In this document: piece after piece, positions 54,190 to 64,000 of the stretch | Layout: each line of letters starts with the position of its first letter | Numbering within the stretch: position 1 is the first letter of the stretch | NCBI GenBank assembly: GCA_023627715.1 | Contig: JAMAHW010000057.1 | Coordinates: forward strand, 104,612 to 168,611 | Direction of reading: 5' to 3' | DNA: 64,000 nt | From: Periconia sp. R9002 | Taxonomy: Eukaryota > Ascomycota > Dothideomycetes > Pleosporales > Periconiaceae | Program-made: the position numbers and the translations under genes | The notes under the pieces: generated by a model | Seen by the model: only the letters and a program-made list of their open reading frames with translations | What the model was told of the DNA's origin: nothing | Databases searched by the model: none

Positions 54190-54992
54190 TCATCCGCTCT
54201 CCGTCTTGACCGCTATGCTCTTATACTCCCCGTGAAGGATATCGAGGAGCTTGCGGAGCGTATCGGAATTGCTGCTTCGCCGCCTCATCAACTTCCCGTC
54301 GTCCTCTTCGCCCTCGGCATCGTCGTCATCTTGCGTTAGCAGTTCAATGGTTTTTCGGAGCTTCTCGTAGGCGGCGTTGAGTTCCGAGTGTGAGGTTTCG
54401 AGCTTGTTATATCGTTCCGTGAGGGCGGAGAGCTGGACTTCTAGGTCGCGGGCGTGCTTCTCCTTGCGCTCGCGGAATGCTCGTTGTGCTGCTCTGTTCT
54501 GGGCTCGTCTCCTCTGCTGTTTGTTAGTGTTTGCGTTTGAGCGGAATGCTGCGATAAAATACGTACTCCTGAAGTTGTGTGCTGGCGGTCTGCGGCTCCG
54601 GATTGGGCTACTTGACCGTACACCTGGTCGAGCTGCTGGGGAAGTGGTGGAGGACTGCAGTAGGAAGGCGTGTCATGATCTGAGCCGAATTCGGGAGGGG
54701 TCATTGGTATTGGGTAGCTGCCGAAGTGCATCGGCTCGCTGGAAACTTGGGGGTAGTATTCCTGTGGCATCTGTGCGGGAAACTGATCGTAGGTGGAAGA
54801 AACCTTTCGGCTGTTTAGTATTCAACCTTTTCGTCATAAGAATGTCGGAAAACGTACCGGTGAGCCACTGAGGCTGGGGACTTTGGAAAGATCAGGAGGA
54901 AGTTCGTAGATGGCTGACTGATGTGAGGGAGGAGGTGGGGGGATGTAGGCATTGTTCTGGCCCATCCAGTAGTCGAACGATTGAGAATCCAT
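54190..54992 (-). CDS. AP-1-like bZIP transcription factor, three exons
   Basis: Exons on the minus strand, 54992..54858, 54803..54567 and 54516..54190, all phase 0, give 232 residues. Introns are 54 and 50 bp with GTACGT donors. The N-terminus is MDSQSFDYWMGQNNAYIPPP. The middle is Pro/Gln/Ser-rich (MTPPEFGSDHDTPSYCSPPP). Exon 3 opens with the basic region QRRRAQNRAAQRAFRERKEK (from residue 125). The spacing RAQNRAAQRAFRERK contains the fungal Yap/Pap1 signature NxxAQxxFR, which sets these proteins apart from Gcn4-type factors. A leucine zipper follows (LEVQLSALTERYNKLETSHS, ELNAAYEKLRKTIELL). An acidic tail and KLLDILHGEYKSIAVKTESG end the protein. It lacks the long C-terminal cysteine-rich domain of Yap1, so oxidant-sensing by that route is unlikely. 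It should bind DNA as a dimer in the nucleus; targets are unknown. Confidence 0.88.
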
Positions 54993-57900
54993 TTGATCGC
55001 GGTGTACAGGATGGATGGATTACCAAGAATGAGTTATGGAGTTGCTGATGGAGAGTCGAGGGATGGGGGTGGTTCAGCGACCTTAGCAAGGCTGTGTAAT
55101 CAGAGTTGATGATGGCAAAAAAGATGCAAAGTGGTTTGAGATTGACTTATGGATGCTTATAGCTCGAATTCGGCTTACACGATTGCGGGCAAGCTGAGAA
55201 CTTATAGGGCGGGATATACAGACGAGCTGCTGAAAACATGGCCGCGGCGGCCGGTGGACGGGATCCCTGTCGCTCAACTCATGGGGACAGAAACGGGAAA
55301 GCATGGGCCACTATGGTTTTTTTCAGGTGCAGGGCTGCGACGGTCCCCAAGATGCATGGAGGGGTCCAAGTCTCCTAGTCCGGATGTCTGGGCACTAGAA
55401 GAGGCAAGCTTTTCATCTCGAGTTATTCTTGTCAGTCACTGGTTAGCCGTCTCGTATCCCGACGTGGGTCGTGCATTCCAAGTTATGCGCTAAGCCTATC
55501 TGGGGCTGTGATAAACCATTGGTTAGAACGGCGCTGGCCCCATGTCCGTCCTCTTCCACCTTCCACCCCCCATGTCATCCCCTCTTCTCCCCAGCCCAAC
55601 GTGGATGCATCAATGCATCGCCGACGTTCATCGTGCATACCTATCGAATTTGATACCAGTGAGATGATTAGCAGTTTCACCATGTCGACATATCGCTTGC
55701 TGTTGCCCGCCGCCTCTACCTACCTACCTACCTCTAGCACTAACCACGAACCAGTTGGTCAACTATACTTAGGCAAAGTCCGGCCGGCGAGTGTTGCTGA
55801 ACCACAGAGTCCGATGTGTGTTTGTGTGTCCCTCTTCATGTCCACGACGATTAAAAAAAGAACAACCACGACAACCGACAGCAAAATTTGACCTACTGTG
55901 ATCAATACTACTGTCGCAAGGCCACCTCAAAACCTACCAACCCCAAAAAAATCAAGAATCTGCATGTTCGACTCATCTTCCAGCCCAGCTTGTAAGATAG
56001 CCGTTCCCCCATCCTGCTGCAAAGTTTCGTCTAGTGTTCTGAACACTGTGGCGTCATTACCGATCAGCATGCAACGTTCTTTCAGCTGAGCATTATTATT
56101 CCTACACCTACCGAACACCTGCATACCTAGGTACAAAGTCACGACCATTTCTCGGAATGCTACGGGGCCTACGTTGGCCGCGTCTCGGTCGAGAGTCGAG
56201 CGAACAAGGCGGCGGCACCGAGCTACCTAGGTACTCTGAGTCTCCAGCTCCCGTCACCGACTTCTCTCGGTTATTCCCAGCCAACATCCCACCCTTGAAA
56301 ATGTCTACAAAATGATCTTCTCCAACACCCCCTATGTCAAGACCAACCATGTGGCGTCTGATGTCAGGAAAGGGGTCGAGGGGCCGGCTAGTTGATCGAG
56401 TACACGTCGTTGCAGCCTCTGAGCCTCACAGGACCAGTAGTTCTCCCCTAAACCACGCGCCACAGCGATTTAAGAATGCCCAAATAGAGAATTTGATGCA
56501 GTGTAACGGTAAGCGAGGGCCCACGTCTCCTACTCGACTCCTAGAAACAGCCAACCCCCAAGTGAGCAGAGGCCACCGTTCTATGCACGCATGCCGCGCA
56601 CTATACCAGAACGTATAGGAAATCCGAGTCGTCGGCAACTTTTAAAGCATTCTGCTCTATCTCTTCGGCAGGGCGGCAATTTAACCATTCTACCGTCCAA
56701 CATCGGATGCATGTTGGCCGATATCGAAAAAATCTAGAGTTATCTATGGGGGGGTTGACGCCATACACGTTCAGGCGTTGTACCCATCATATGACTACTT
56801 TTGCATGAGCGAGCTATATGCACATCGCTCAAAATCGTACGTTGTTGCACTTCTCCACATGCAAATCTATCAATCTCCACCGCCAAGTCGCCCACCTCAA
56901 CAAACAAGACATGTGTCCTGCATAAGCTCTGGAGAGAAGTTGGCAAATGGCAGGTACGTACACGTTATTATCCTATCTAGGCTCCTTAGTCACTCTTGAA
57001 AACAGACATCATCGTGGTCAAGCCACTACGTACATCTCGTTCCTTCCGATCTTGCAAAGAGCGAGCAAAAAAGAAGAAAGAAAAAACGCCGTGCCATGTG
57101 GCATGCAGAGTAAATCTTCCACCATTCCTTGCATGAGGGTTCTTATTGCCAGACCGCTCCAGCAGCGAGTACCCACACCCTCAACCAACCAACCGGGCAT
57201 CAAGCCACACCTCACCACCTCACCAGGTAGGGGGTCCCATGCACGCTTGCAGAACTTATCTAGACGACCTACGCTACCTAAACGAAATCCATCTTATCTC
57301 ATCACCAGCCCAATTACTTCACCCTCCCTCCTAGAACCCTACGCACTCCTCAGTGTCCTCACTCATCGACATGCTGCTGCCCCGCTGCTGACACATCGAG
57401 CTTCCTGCAACGTAATGAGGTTCCTCTTCCCCAAAGCTGACACACCCGCCTGCTTAAGCGAGCCACTCTCCCCTGTCTATCTACCTCCCTGGTCTTTTTT
57501 ACACACTTCATCGACAACACGTTTGTGTGCAACGACGCGCGCCATCGTCGGGCGGAGAGCCGCTGCTAGCTAGACTGGATACGATAAGGCTGCACTTTTC
57601 GCCCTAGCTTGTGCCCTTGGTAGCACCGTAGGGCTCGGAGGAGTGGGTGCGTACAGGTTAGTAAGGACCTGTTTTGAATAGGTAATACAAAGTAGGCTTT
57701 CACCAAAATATGTAGGCTATGTAGGCTAAAACCACGCATACGGGCCGTTTTAGTGTGTCGGCCTAAGCCTAGACTTGGGGTTTTTGGTGGGGCCAATCAG
57801 AGGACCTTTTGTAAAACTACTCTATACATTTGTAGACATCCATGAGTTTGTTGAAAGAAACAAGTTAAACAATTGCCAAAAACTCAAGTACCGAGAAGAT

Positions 57901-60046
57901 TAGAATACCATTAGACATTTTCACAAATCGTAACCCCCCTCCTCCCTTCCAGCCTACGTACGCACGCATAGGCGCGTGTGGGTGATGCATCGCACCGCAT
58001 CCTTTGACATCAACCTCAACCCAGCCCGCTAACGTCAAAAAAACATACGAGTAACATCAATTCCTGGAACCTTTCCGAACAACGCATACCGCCATTATTC
58101 CCCAAACATGCAATCCATCCAATTCATCCCCATTAATGTCCCAAATCAGCCTATCCTCCGGCAGTGAAGGGGGAACTCGGACCTTCCTCTCCCATTCACA
58201 GAGTCTACCAGCATCGGGTCATACGTATAAAAAAGGTGTACTACCTATATGCTCTAACTCCGCTTCTCCGCTTGTATCATTTATTGCCTGTCAAATATGT
58301 ACCTACAGGCATCAATCATTGTTAATGACCCGATCCTTCACCCCTCCCTCTGTACGCTCTTGTACGTAACGTAACTCCATCCCTTAATTCCGCGAGGCTC
58401 TCGTGGCATGCATCGGATCTGGGCGTCGGAACGTGTGCTTTCGATTGTCGGGTAAGGAACTTTGTGTGATGCATCTTCCAATGGTACATACGAGATCCTG
58501 CGTATAAGCACCTTACTTCTGAGGTGCAGATAACGGTAAGGGGGGCTTAGACTTGTGCGTGCGTGGGGTCCCCTTTTCCTTCGCCGATACGGGAAGTTGA
58601 ATAGGGGTGTGGAACCGTGCGTACATATATTGCTGTGTAGTTTTCTCCCGTTTGCGGAAGGGGTTGCGAAAAGGCGTGTAAGGGGCTAGCTTGGGTTCGC
58701 GTTCGGGGAATGTTTATGGAATGGGCTTGTTATGTCTCGCGTGTTCGTTTGCATCCTGATCATGTTGAAGATTATGTTTATGTGTTGTTCCTGAGGCGGG
58801 TGCTGGGAAGCTCCCTAGGCGAGCAAAGTCCTTTGCGGGTGGTGAGACCGTTCTGGGAAAGAGGTATATCCCGTTTTGGGAAACATCGGGTTTTCTTGGG
58901 TGGGAGGCTCAGCCTCCGTCTCCTTAACCGCCCGATGGAAGTCTTGGGGGAGGATGAAGGAGGAGTGATGCGGTGAGCAGATTCTTGTTTTCTTGGGGTT
59001 TGGAGGCTGGAAGTGCGCGGGATGAGCGTTGTCCAAGAGGAGAAACGGTAATAGCTTAAACGAAACACGGCATATTTTCTGCATTCAGATCTCGTGGGCA
59101 TCGGAGATTTCATCAAGGTTTTAGACGTGTGGTGCTGTGTTATTGGTTCGTTCGTTCGTTCGTTTAGGAAGGTTTCAACGCCTGAACGAGGCGGCCGTGG
59201 ACTCGACTCTGCCTAGTCATTGACACGCGTACCAGGTCGGCCATGATAGATGCTTGACGCTTCTCTCTGCAGTGTGGTAGCGGCAGGATGCAGCAAACTA
59301 AACCCAGGTAAAAGGCAGGAAGCAAGTGTATCTCGATGGCTAGAAATGAGGTCTGTCTCGCGATCGTGATTCAAAATTATACATACCTGTTTCCCTTTGA
59401 AGAAGCAAATCCGTGTTTGCAATACGAAAGTGAGAGCAAAGAAGTCATCGGGATCGGTCCAATGCAACGTGATATAAGGCACGGTGGGATTGCAAACCGG
59501 GGCGTGCCCCCGGCCCGTTGCTGCGGGTGTGCCATTGGGTTGGATCGGATGTACATATGTAGGTGCATGCATGCTTGTGCATACTCCCAAGCGTTTCCGC
59601 GGTGTTTACAAAGAAATTGGTAATGGGTTTGAAATGCTTTCCCGCGGAATTCGGGCTTGGGGGTGGTGACGTCTCCTTGGTTCGATGGGGTTCGGTCTGG
59701 GCGTGGGCTTTGGGGGAGTTCGTCCACGCCCACGTCGAAGTCGGATTTGATGCTTTGGACTTGAGTTTCCGATCGATTCAAAATTTCCAAAACAAGATTT
59801 TTCGTGTCTTGTAGAAGTTCGAGAAGTTTACATCGAATGCAGCTGGTGAGGGTGGACGTTTGAGGTGCTTCGCAGACAGTCAAAGGCCAAGGGGCTGGCG
59901 AAAGGTGCAAGAATCATTACTCGCAAAACTTCAACATCACAGCAAAGAGTATCAGCAAAATTTGTCCTTCGATAACATTTTCAGAGTGTTGAGGGCCCGA
60001 TGTTTCTTATATCTTCAGCTGCAAAGTCCATTGCCACACGCCGTCA
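54993..60046. other. 5-kb gene-free interval upstream of the bZIP gene
   Basis: No supported gene. It contains the bZIP promoter, likely a long 5' leader, and scattered simple repeats (ctacctacctacct near 55728, ttcgttcgttcgttcgttt near 59145). A minus frame at 59377-59910 contains a protein-like stretch (CIRCKLLELLQDTKNLVLEI, LNRSETQVQSIKSDFDVGVD), possibly an exon of an unmodelled gene, but no partner exons or family could be found. Confidence 0.45.
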
Positions 60047-61222
60047 TCATGCCTGTGTGTTGCCACCCTCCTCACTGCTTGCTTTTGCCTCTCGGGCAAT
60101 TTTTCTCCAGCTTTCCGGATACCCACGATCCAGGCGCCAATCCTCGCATTCCTTTGCCATCTTCTCTAGGAAAGAATGTCGCCACCCGTCAGCCGCATCC
60201 TCCTTAAAGCTTATAGGCCCATACTCCCACGACAAGAGTTGTTCTGCTCTGGCGCCATCATTAGACTCTAGCAAACCGACCGCGATGCCAATGATGCCAG
60301 GCCAGTCGTCCACGCCGTAGAATACGCTGGCAGAGCATCCGCTGCAAAAGTAGCGCTTGACGTTAGGAGATGAGGCGTAGTACGTCAGGGTACCGATAGA
60401 TGGATCTTCAGCGTCTATGAGGGCTTTCAAACCAACTGTCGATTCCACAAACGACTTGGAACCTGGAACTGAAAATGAAATATGCTTCACCTCCGAACAA
60501 GTCCAACTCCATACATCCGTGCCCCCGAACAGGCGGCAGGAATTGCAAGCGCAGAAAGATGCGGACGGCTTGAGATTCGTAGGGTCAATGTACCAAGGTA
60601 GATCTTCCTTCTTAGCCCCTGAGTAATGTCCTCGCTGCCAGACGAAGCTCACGCCCTTGCATTTACACTGAATCGAAACAGGGTCCTTTGTCTGCGAGTG
60701 ATACGCCTGCAGTCCATCACCTCGAGGCCAGTCAGGCGAATAATCCGAAACTTCCTTCTCCTTCGCCCGTTCGATATGTCTTGCGGCTTCGCTCCCATCC
60801 TGATTGAGCCTCCTCATCCACATAGTCGCCCCTCCATCTTTTGTATCCCCGACAAAGATATGATGTGTGATCTTCAAAACATCCGCATCGACACTGTCAA
60901 TCGTCCCCGAGAACACGCCCAATTCTTCGTCCGGTTTCTGACGGTTCGCGAAGAACATGGGAGTCGAACACGTTCCGCAGAACAGTACGTCGTAGTTCGA
61001 GGTGAAGTGGAAGACGCTTAGCTTAGTAACGTCCACATTCACACGAGGCTCGGGCCAGGGCGCGTCGCAGGTATAAAGCGCACCTGTTATATGGCGGCAA
61101 GAGTCGCAGTGGCAGGCGGAAGTGAGGAGGGGGAGTTTGGATGTGGGGACATGGGTGCTGAAGGTGTTGGCTTTGCAGAGACAGCGTGCTGTCAGTTCAA
61201 TTGAAGTTTCGTTTGCAGCCAT
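60047..61222 (-). CDS. Protein with two GFA (Mss4-like) zinc domains
   Basis: A 391-residue single-exon protein built of two GFA/CENP-V-type domains. The first has CLCKANTF (Cys14, Cys16), SACHCDSCRHITGALYT (Cys37, Cys39, Cys42) and LFCGTCSTPMFF. The second has CKCKGVSFVW, ASFCACNSCRLFGGTDVWSW and YFCSGCSASVFYGVDDWPGI. These are the paired zinc-binding cysteine sets of the GFA fold; single-domain bacterial members act on S-hydroxymethyl-glutathione or related thiol adducts. Both domains keep their cysteines, so both could bind metal. A Trp-rich C-terminal tail follows (WEYGPISFKEDAADGWRHSF, CEDWRLDRGYPESW). It is cytosolic by appearance, with no signal peptide. Tandem-GFA proteins are common in ascomycetes and their substrates are mostly unknown. 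Confidence 0.88.
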   Translation of the reverse strand: MAANETSIELTARCLCKANTFSTHVPTSKLPLLTSACHCDSCRHITGALYTCDAPWPEPRVNVDVTKLSVFHFTSNYDVLFCGTCSTPMFFANRQKPDEELGVFSGTIDSVDADVLKITHHIFVGDTKDGGATMWMRRLNQDGSEAARHIERAKEKEVSDYSPDWPRGDGLQAYHSQTKDPVSIQCKCKGVSFVWQRGHYSGAKKEDLPWYIDPTNLKPSASFCACNSCRLFGGTDVWSWTCSEVKHISFSVPGSKSFVESTVGLKALIDAEDPSIGTLTYYASSPNVKRYFCSGCSASVFYGVDDWPGIIGIAVGLLESNDGARAEQLLSWEYGPISFKEDAADGWRHSFLEKMAKECEDWRLDRGYPESWRKIAREAKASSEEGGNTQA

Positions 61223-62398
61223 GGTTGTGCAATAGATCCCTCAGGACGAGAAAGGTGAAGCAGGTTGTACGGAAAAGAGATTCTAATTTATATAAGTGTA
61301 CGCAGTTCGCCGTGAGATTTATGTGTTATGGTCGGCTTTTGCATGAAGAAGAGCGATTGGTCAGCACCAAGGAAGCTGTGGTGGGGTTCTCGTATTTGGA
61401 CGCGACGAACGCGACAACGCGACGAATGCGAGAATACGAGAACGCGAGAACTCGTGATCAGCAAGATCCTAAATTGTGTAAGATCGTAAGACCAATCAAG
61501 TGGCTCGTCATCGCCTTGTGTGAGTGTCGTAGACTTCTAGGATTGATGCCTAGACCAGCTCCGGCTGTATCTCATTCCCCCTTGCCGTCTTCGAAGAGGA
61601 AAAAGAGGGTAGGAATTCTCTTCATTTGTGAATCGTAGATTGTAGCATTCATCTTCAATAAACCTATGGAGAGCTGTCAGCCCGAATGTGCAAGATTGGG
61701 ATGAGCGCATTCTAATTTATGCATGCGGCCAAAGAGGGTATAGTTTGTGTAATAACTTTGAACTTTGCTATAGTAGCACATGAGATTAATGTCCAATAAT
61801 TTAAAGTCTAGCGTAAAAGGAGATAGCATTGCCAATTTCGGTATCCAGATCGTTTCAAAATGTACACACGAAGATGATGCGTAATTGATTAAAAAGAAGT
61901 ACAAGCTATTGGACAACTTTGGAGGGACAGTTTTTCACTGGTGGAAGCAGCTCTTTTTAAGAAGGTGAAGGCGTATATCATGAACTGTGATCTGTCTCTG
62001 GAATAAATGAGTGGGATCTCTTGATCCAGGACGAAAATGTATTGCATCAACTAGCATCATGTTACCTTAAGAGAAGTCGAGGATGCGTCTGCAATATTCC
62101 GTATCAATGGTCATATTGCGCTGATTTGAGGCCATTTTGAACAAATACTACAATATCTAGGAGTTCAAATATATGCCTGTCCAGTTCACGACTAGCAGAA
62201 AGTTATTGTTCTCGTACGATAGTGGGTAGCATTAGGTACATCGGCACGGCCCGGCACCATTATTGCATCCGTTCCGTCTAGGCTTTGTGTCTGCCTGCTG
62301 GAACTCAACTGATCTCAACAGACTATGTAGAGTAAGTTTTCAAATATAAATATGAAATTGATTTCCTTTAGACTGTATCAATCCATGCTCAAGTAAAA
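61223..62398. other. Intergenic region between divergent genes
   Basis: About 1.2 kb between the divergent GFA and HD-domain genes, with A/T-rich stretches. gcgacgaacgcgacaacgcg near 61401 is a small imperfect repeat. No supported gene. Confidence 0.5.
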
Positions 62399-63224
62399 AT
62401 GGTGGCTGTATTAGGACATCTTACGCGTGTTATCGCAGGTATTCCTGTGCCCGATACACCCCTCGTTAACGCAACTATCAATTATGCACTAGAAAACCTC
62501 CCGACGGAAACCTATCATCATGTGATGAGGAGTTGGTTGAACGGCCAGGCTATCATCAATCACCTTCCAGATGCAAATCTTTCGAGTGTGGATCAAGAGG
62601 CTCACGCTGTAGCGGCCATTTTGCATGATATGGGCTTGTAAGTGTGCTTGGATCTGGGATACCGGGAAGTTTTGATGTCGCTGACTAGTAACAGCAGCAA
62701 CAACTCCCAATTGCTGTCCCATGACAAACGCTTTGAAGTCGATGGGGCCGATGTCGGTGAGTTTTTCTACACGCTGTAACTGGATTAAGCTCACGCGGAA
62801 TACAGCACGCTCGTTCCTCCAGCGAGAAGGTGGAAAAGAATGGAGCAAAGCTCGTCAGCAGGCTGTGTGGGATTCCATTGCGATCCATGGCGTCCCAAAT
62901 ATAGCCCTTCACAGAGACTTCTTTTCCGCGCTGATTGCTACTGGCACTTTTGTTGATTTGGTCGGGCCTGAAACGGCTAGAGCATCGAATGGAGACATCG
63001 TCACGGTTACCCGAGAGGAGTATGAAGGCATTTTGAAGGAATTTCCTTTTTCAGATGAGGATAGAAAGTTTTTTGTGGAGCAATTGGTAGACCTCTGTCG
63101 TACCAAGCCGGATACCACGTATGACAACTACGTAGGTGACTTTGGAGAGAGATATTTAGCAAATTACTCTCGGGTCGGTCATCGGGCTATTGATTTCATG
63201 GATGTTCAGCCGTCGTCTAGATAG
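62399..63224 (+). CDS. HD-domain protein, cyanamide hydratase-like
   Basis: Three exons, 62399..62637, 62695..62756 and 62806..63224, give 239 residues; phases match at both junctions. Introns are 57 bp (GTAAGT ... CTGAC ... CAG) and 49 bp (GTGAGT ... CAG). The protein follows the fungal cyanamide hydratase/Ddi2-like pattern: LPTETYHHVMRSWLNGQAII, then EAHAVAAILHDMGL with the HD metal-binding pair (His76, Asp77), LLSHDKRFEVDGADVARSFL and AVWDSIAIHGVPNIALHRDF. The enzyme type converts cyanamide to urea, or acts on related nitrile-like compounds, using a metal held by the HD residues. The length fits the family. The 3' splice site of intron 1 is CAGCAG, so two acceptors one codon apart are possible. 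Substrate is inferred only. Confidence 0.87.
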
Positions 63225-64000
63225 ACCCGTTATATGGGTGGATTTTGGGGTTGAAGTCCAAGCAAAGTACGTCTGCTAGTGTAAAAATAGAATATCACTC
63301 CACTCAAGCTTAGCAACCTGCTTCGAGGATGTCAATCTCATCATGATGGCGTTGGAGCAGTATATCGAAGTTGCCTGGCAGTAAAGGAGCTACTCACATG
63401 GGTAGAAACCTGTCAATGTGTCAGTAGTGTGGAATAAATTTGACTATATTCCAGATGTGTGAGCGTCAATGATAAAAGACATTCGTGCGCAGTCCATATT
63501 TCCAAAGCCTCTGTACAATATTAGACCCTTCGCAGCCAAACCAAAAAAGGGACTACTGGGTTGCTCACAATCTCAAGGCTGAAAGATAGCATCTTTCGTC
63601 TCCACAAGATATCGCAATGCGCCAGGCAACAATTTGTTTTAAATCGACGAAGAGCGTTACTATCATTATCTTGAGACCCCGGCTTTCGATATAATTGACC
63701 GATTTGCCGAAGAGAGTCATGATTGGTGTGGAGGAGTACTCGATGCGCAGGTTGAGCAGCTGAGGAGGATAAGATTCACGATGTTTGCGACTGCAGAGCA
63801 ATATAGAATTCTTTCGCCTGAAGTAGGATAAAAATAAGCGTTCGTATAGAGATCATACCACTTTGTTTTACACTGAACCGAACAAAATGTCCCATCACAG
63901 ACACAATCAATACACGTCCCGATTCTTCTCCCGCCAAAATTCAAAAACTTGACTTACTCAAAACCCAATAGCCCTTGATAAAAACCCAGACTGACATCAG
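63225..64000. other. Right-edge interval
   Basis: About 780 bp with no supported gene. A minus-strand frame at 63717-63944 has CIDCVCDGTFCSVQCKTKWY, which is cysteine-rich but unrecognised and may be chance or part of a gene extending past the edge. Confidence 0.4.

Noticed and set aside
59377..59910. 177-codon minus-strand frame upstream of the GFA gene
   Set aside because: Part reads like a helical protein, but most is low quality, no start or splice partners fit, and no family is recognised.

Overview
The window looks like nuclear DNA of a filamentous ascomycete (Pezizomycotina; Dothideomycetes is my guess). Genes carry short introns of about 50-70 bp with GTAAGT/GTATGT/GTACGT donors and CTGAC-like branch sites. 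The gene set is fungal: mitoribosomal Mrp51, Rtr1/RPAP2, the actin-patch SH3 protein Bbc1, DHA1 and Dal5-type MFS transporters, a class II peroxidase, a GH16 enzyme and an AP-1-like bZIP factor. I see no rRNA, tRNA, CRISPR array, intact transposase, or replication origin.

Layout. 0.8-8.7 kb is a compact housekeeping block: MRP51 (-), RTR1/RPAP2 (-), and BBC1 (+, three exons). 8.7-14.9 kb is gene-poor and holds a repeat cluster with homopolymer runs (10.16-10.6 kb), plus a 157-bp tandem unit with exon-intron structure that runs in frame into an ABC-transporter fragment (13.1-13.6 kb). 14.9-18.5 kb has a conserved unknown protein (-) and a secreted, proline-linked, NucA/NucB-like protein (-). 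18.5-26 kb shows no convincing gene. 26-30.1 kb has a chromo-like protein (+) and a DHA1 multidrug/polyamine-type MFS transporter (+).

30.55-36 kb is the most unusual part. It is a patchwork of short, broken, mostly same-strand fragments of unrelated conserved genes: SF3B1/Hsh155, three from Prp39, RBM39/Rsd1-like, an SPF30-like piece, two from siderophore transporters, and mannitol-1-phosphate dehydrogenase. The pieces are joined at abrupt junctions and interspersed with small local duplications. Spliceosomal proteins dominate the donors I can name.

36.5-46.6 kb returns to accessory genes: an unknown protein ending in six tryptophans (+), a class II haem peroxidase (+), a Dal5-like permease (-), a GH16 hydrolase (+) and a DUF7726-like protein in four exons (+). 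48.1 kb carries a small secreted cysteine-containing protein (+). A three-exon bZIP factor (-, 54.2-55.0 kb) sits alone between about 5.6 kb and 5 kb of low-complexity DNA. The right end has a duplicated-GFA-domain protein (-, 60.0-61.2 kb) and a cyanamide-hydratase-like HD-domain protein (+, 62.4-63.2 kb).

The peroxidase, GH16 enzyme, permease and secreted proteins suggest a saprotroph or plant-associated fungus (inference). Exon boundaries were set by eye from splice consensus and reading phase, not from transcript data. Family names come from motif recognition without database searches.
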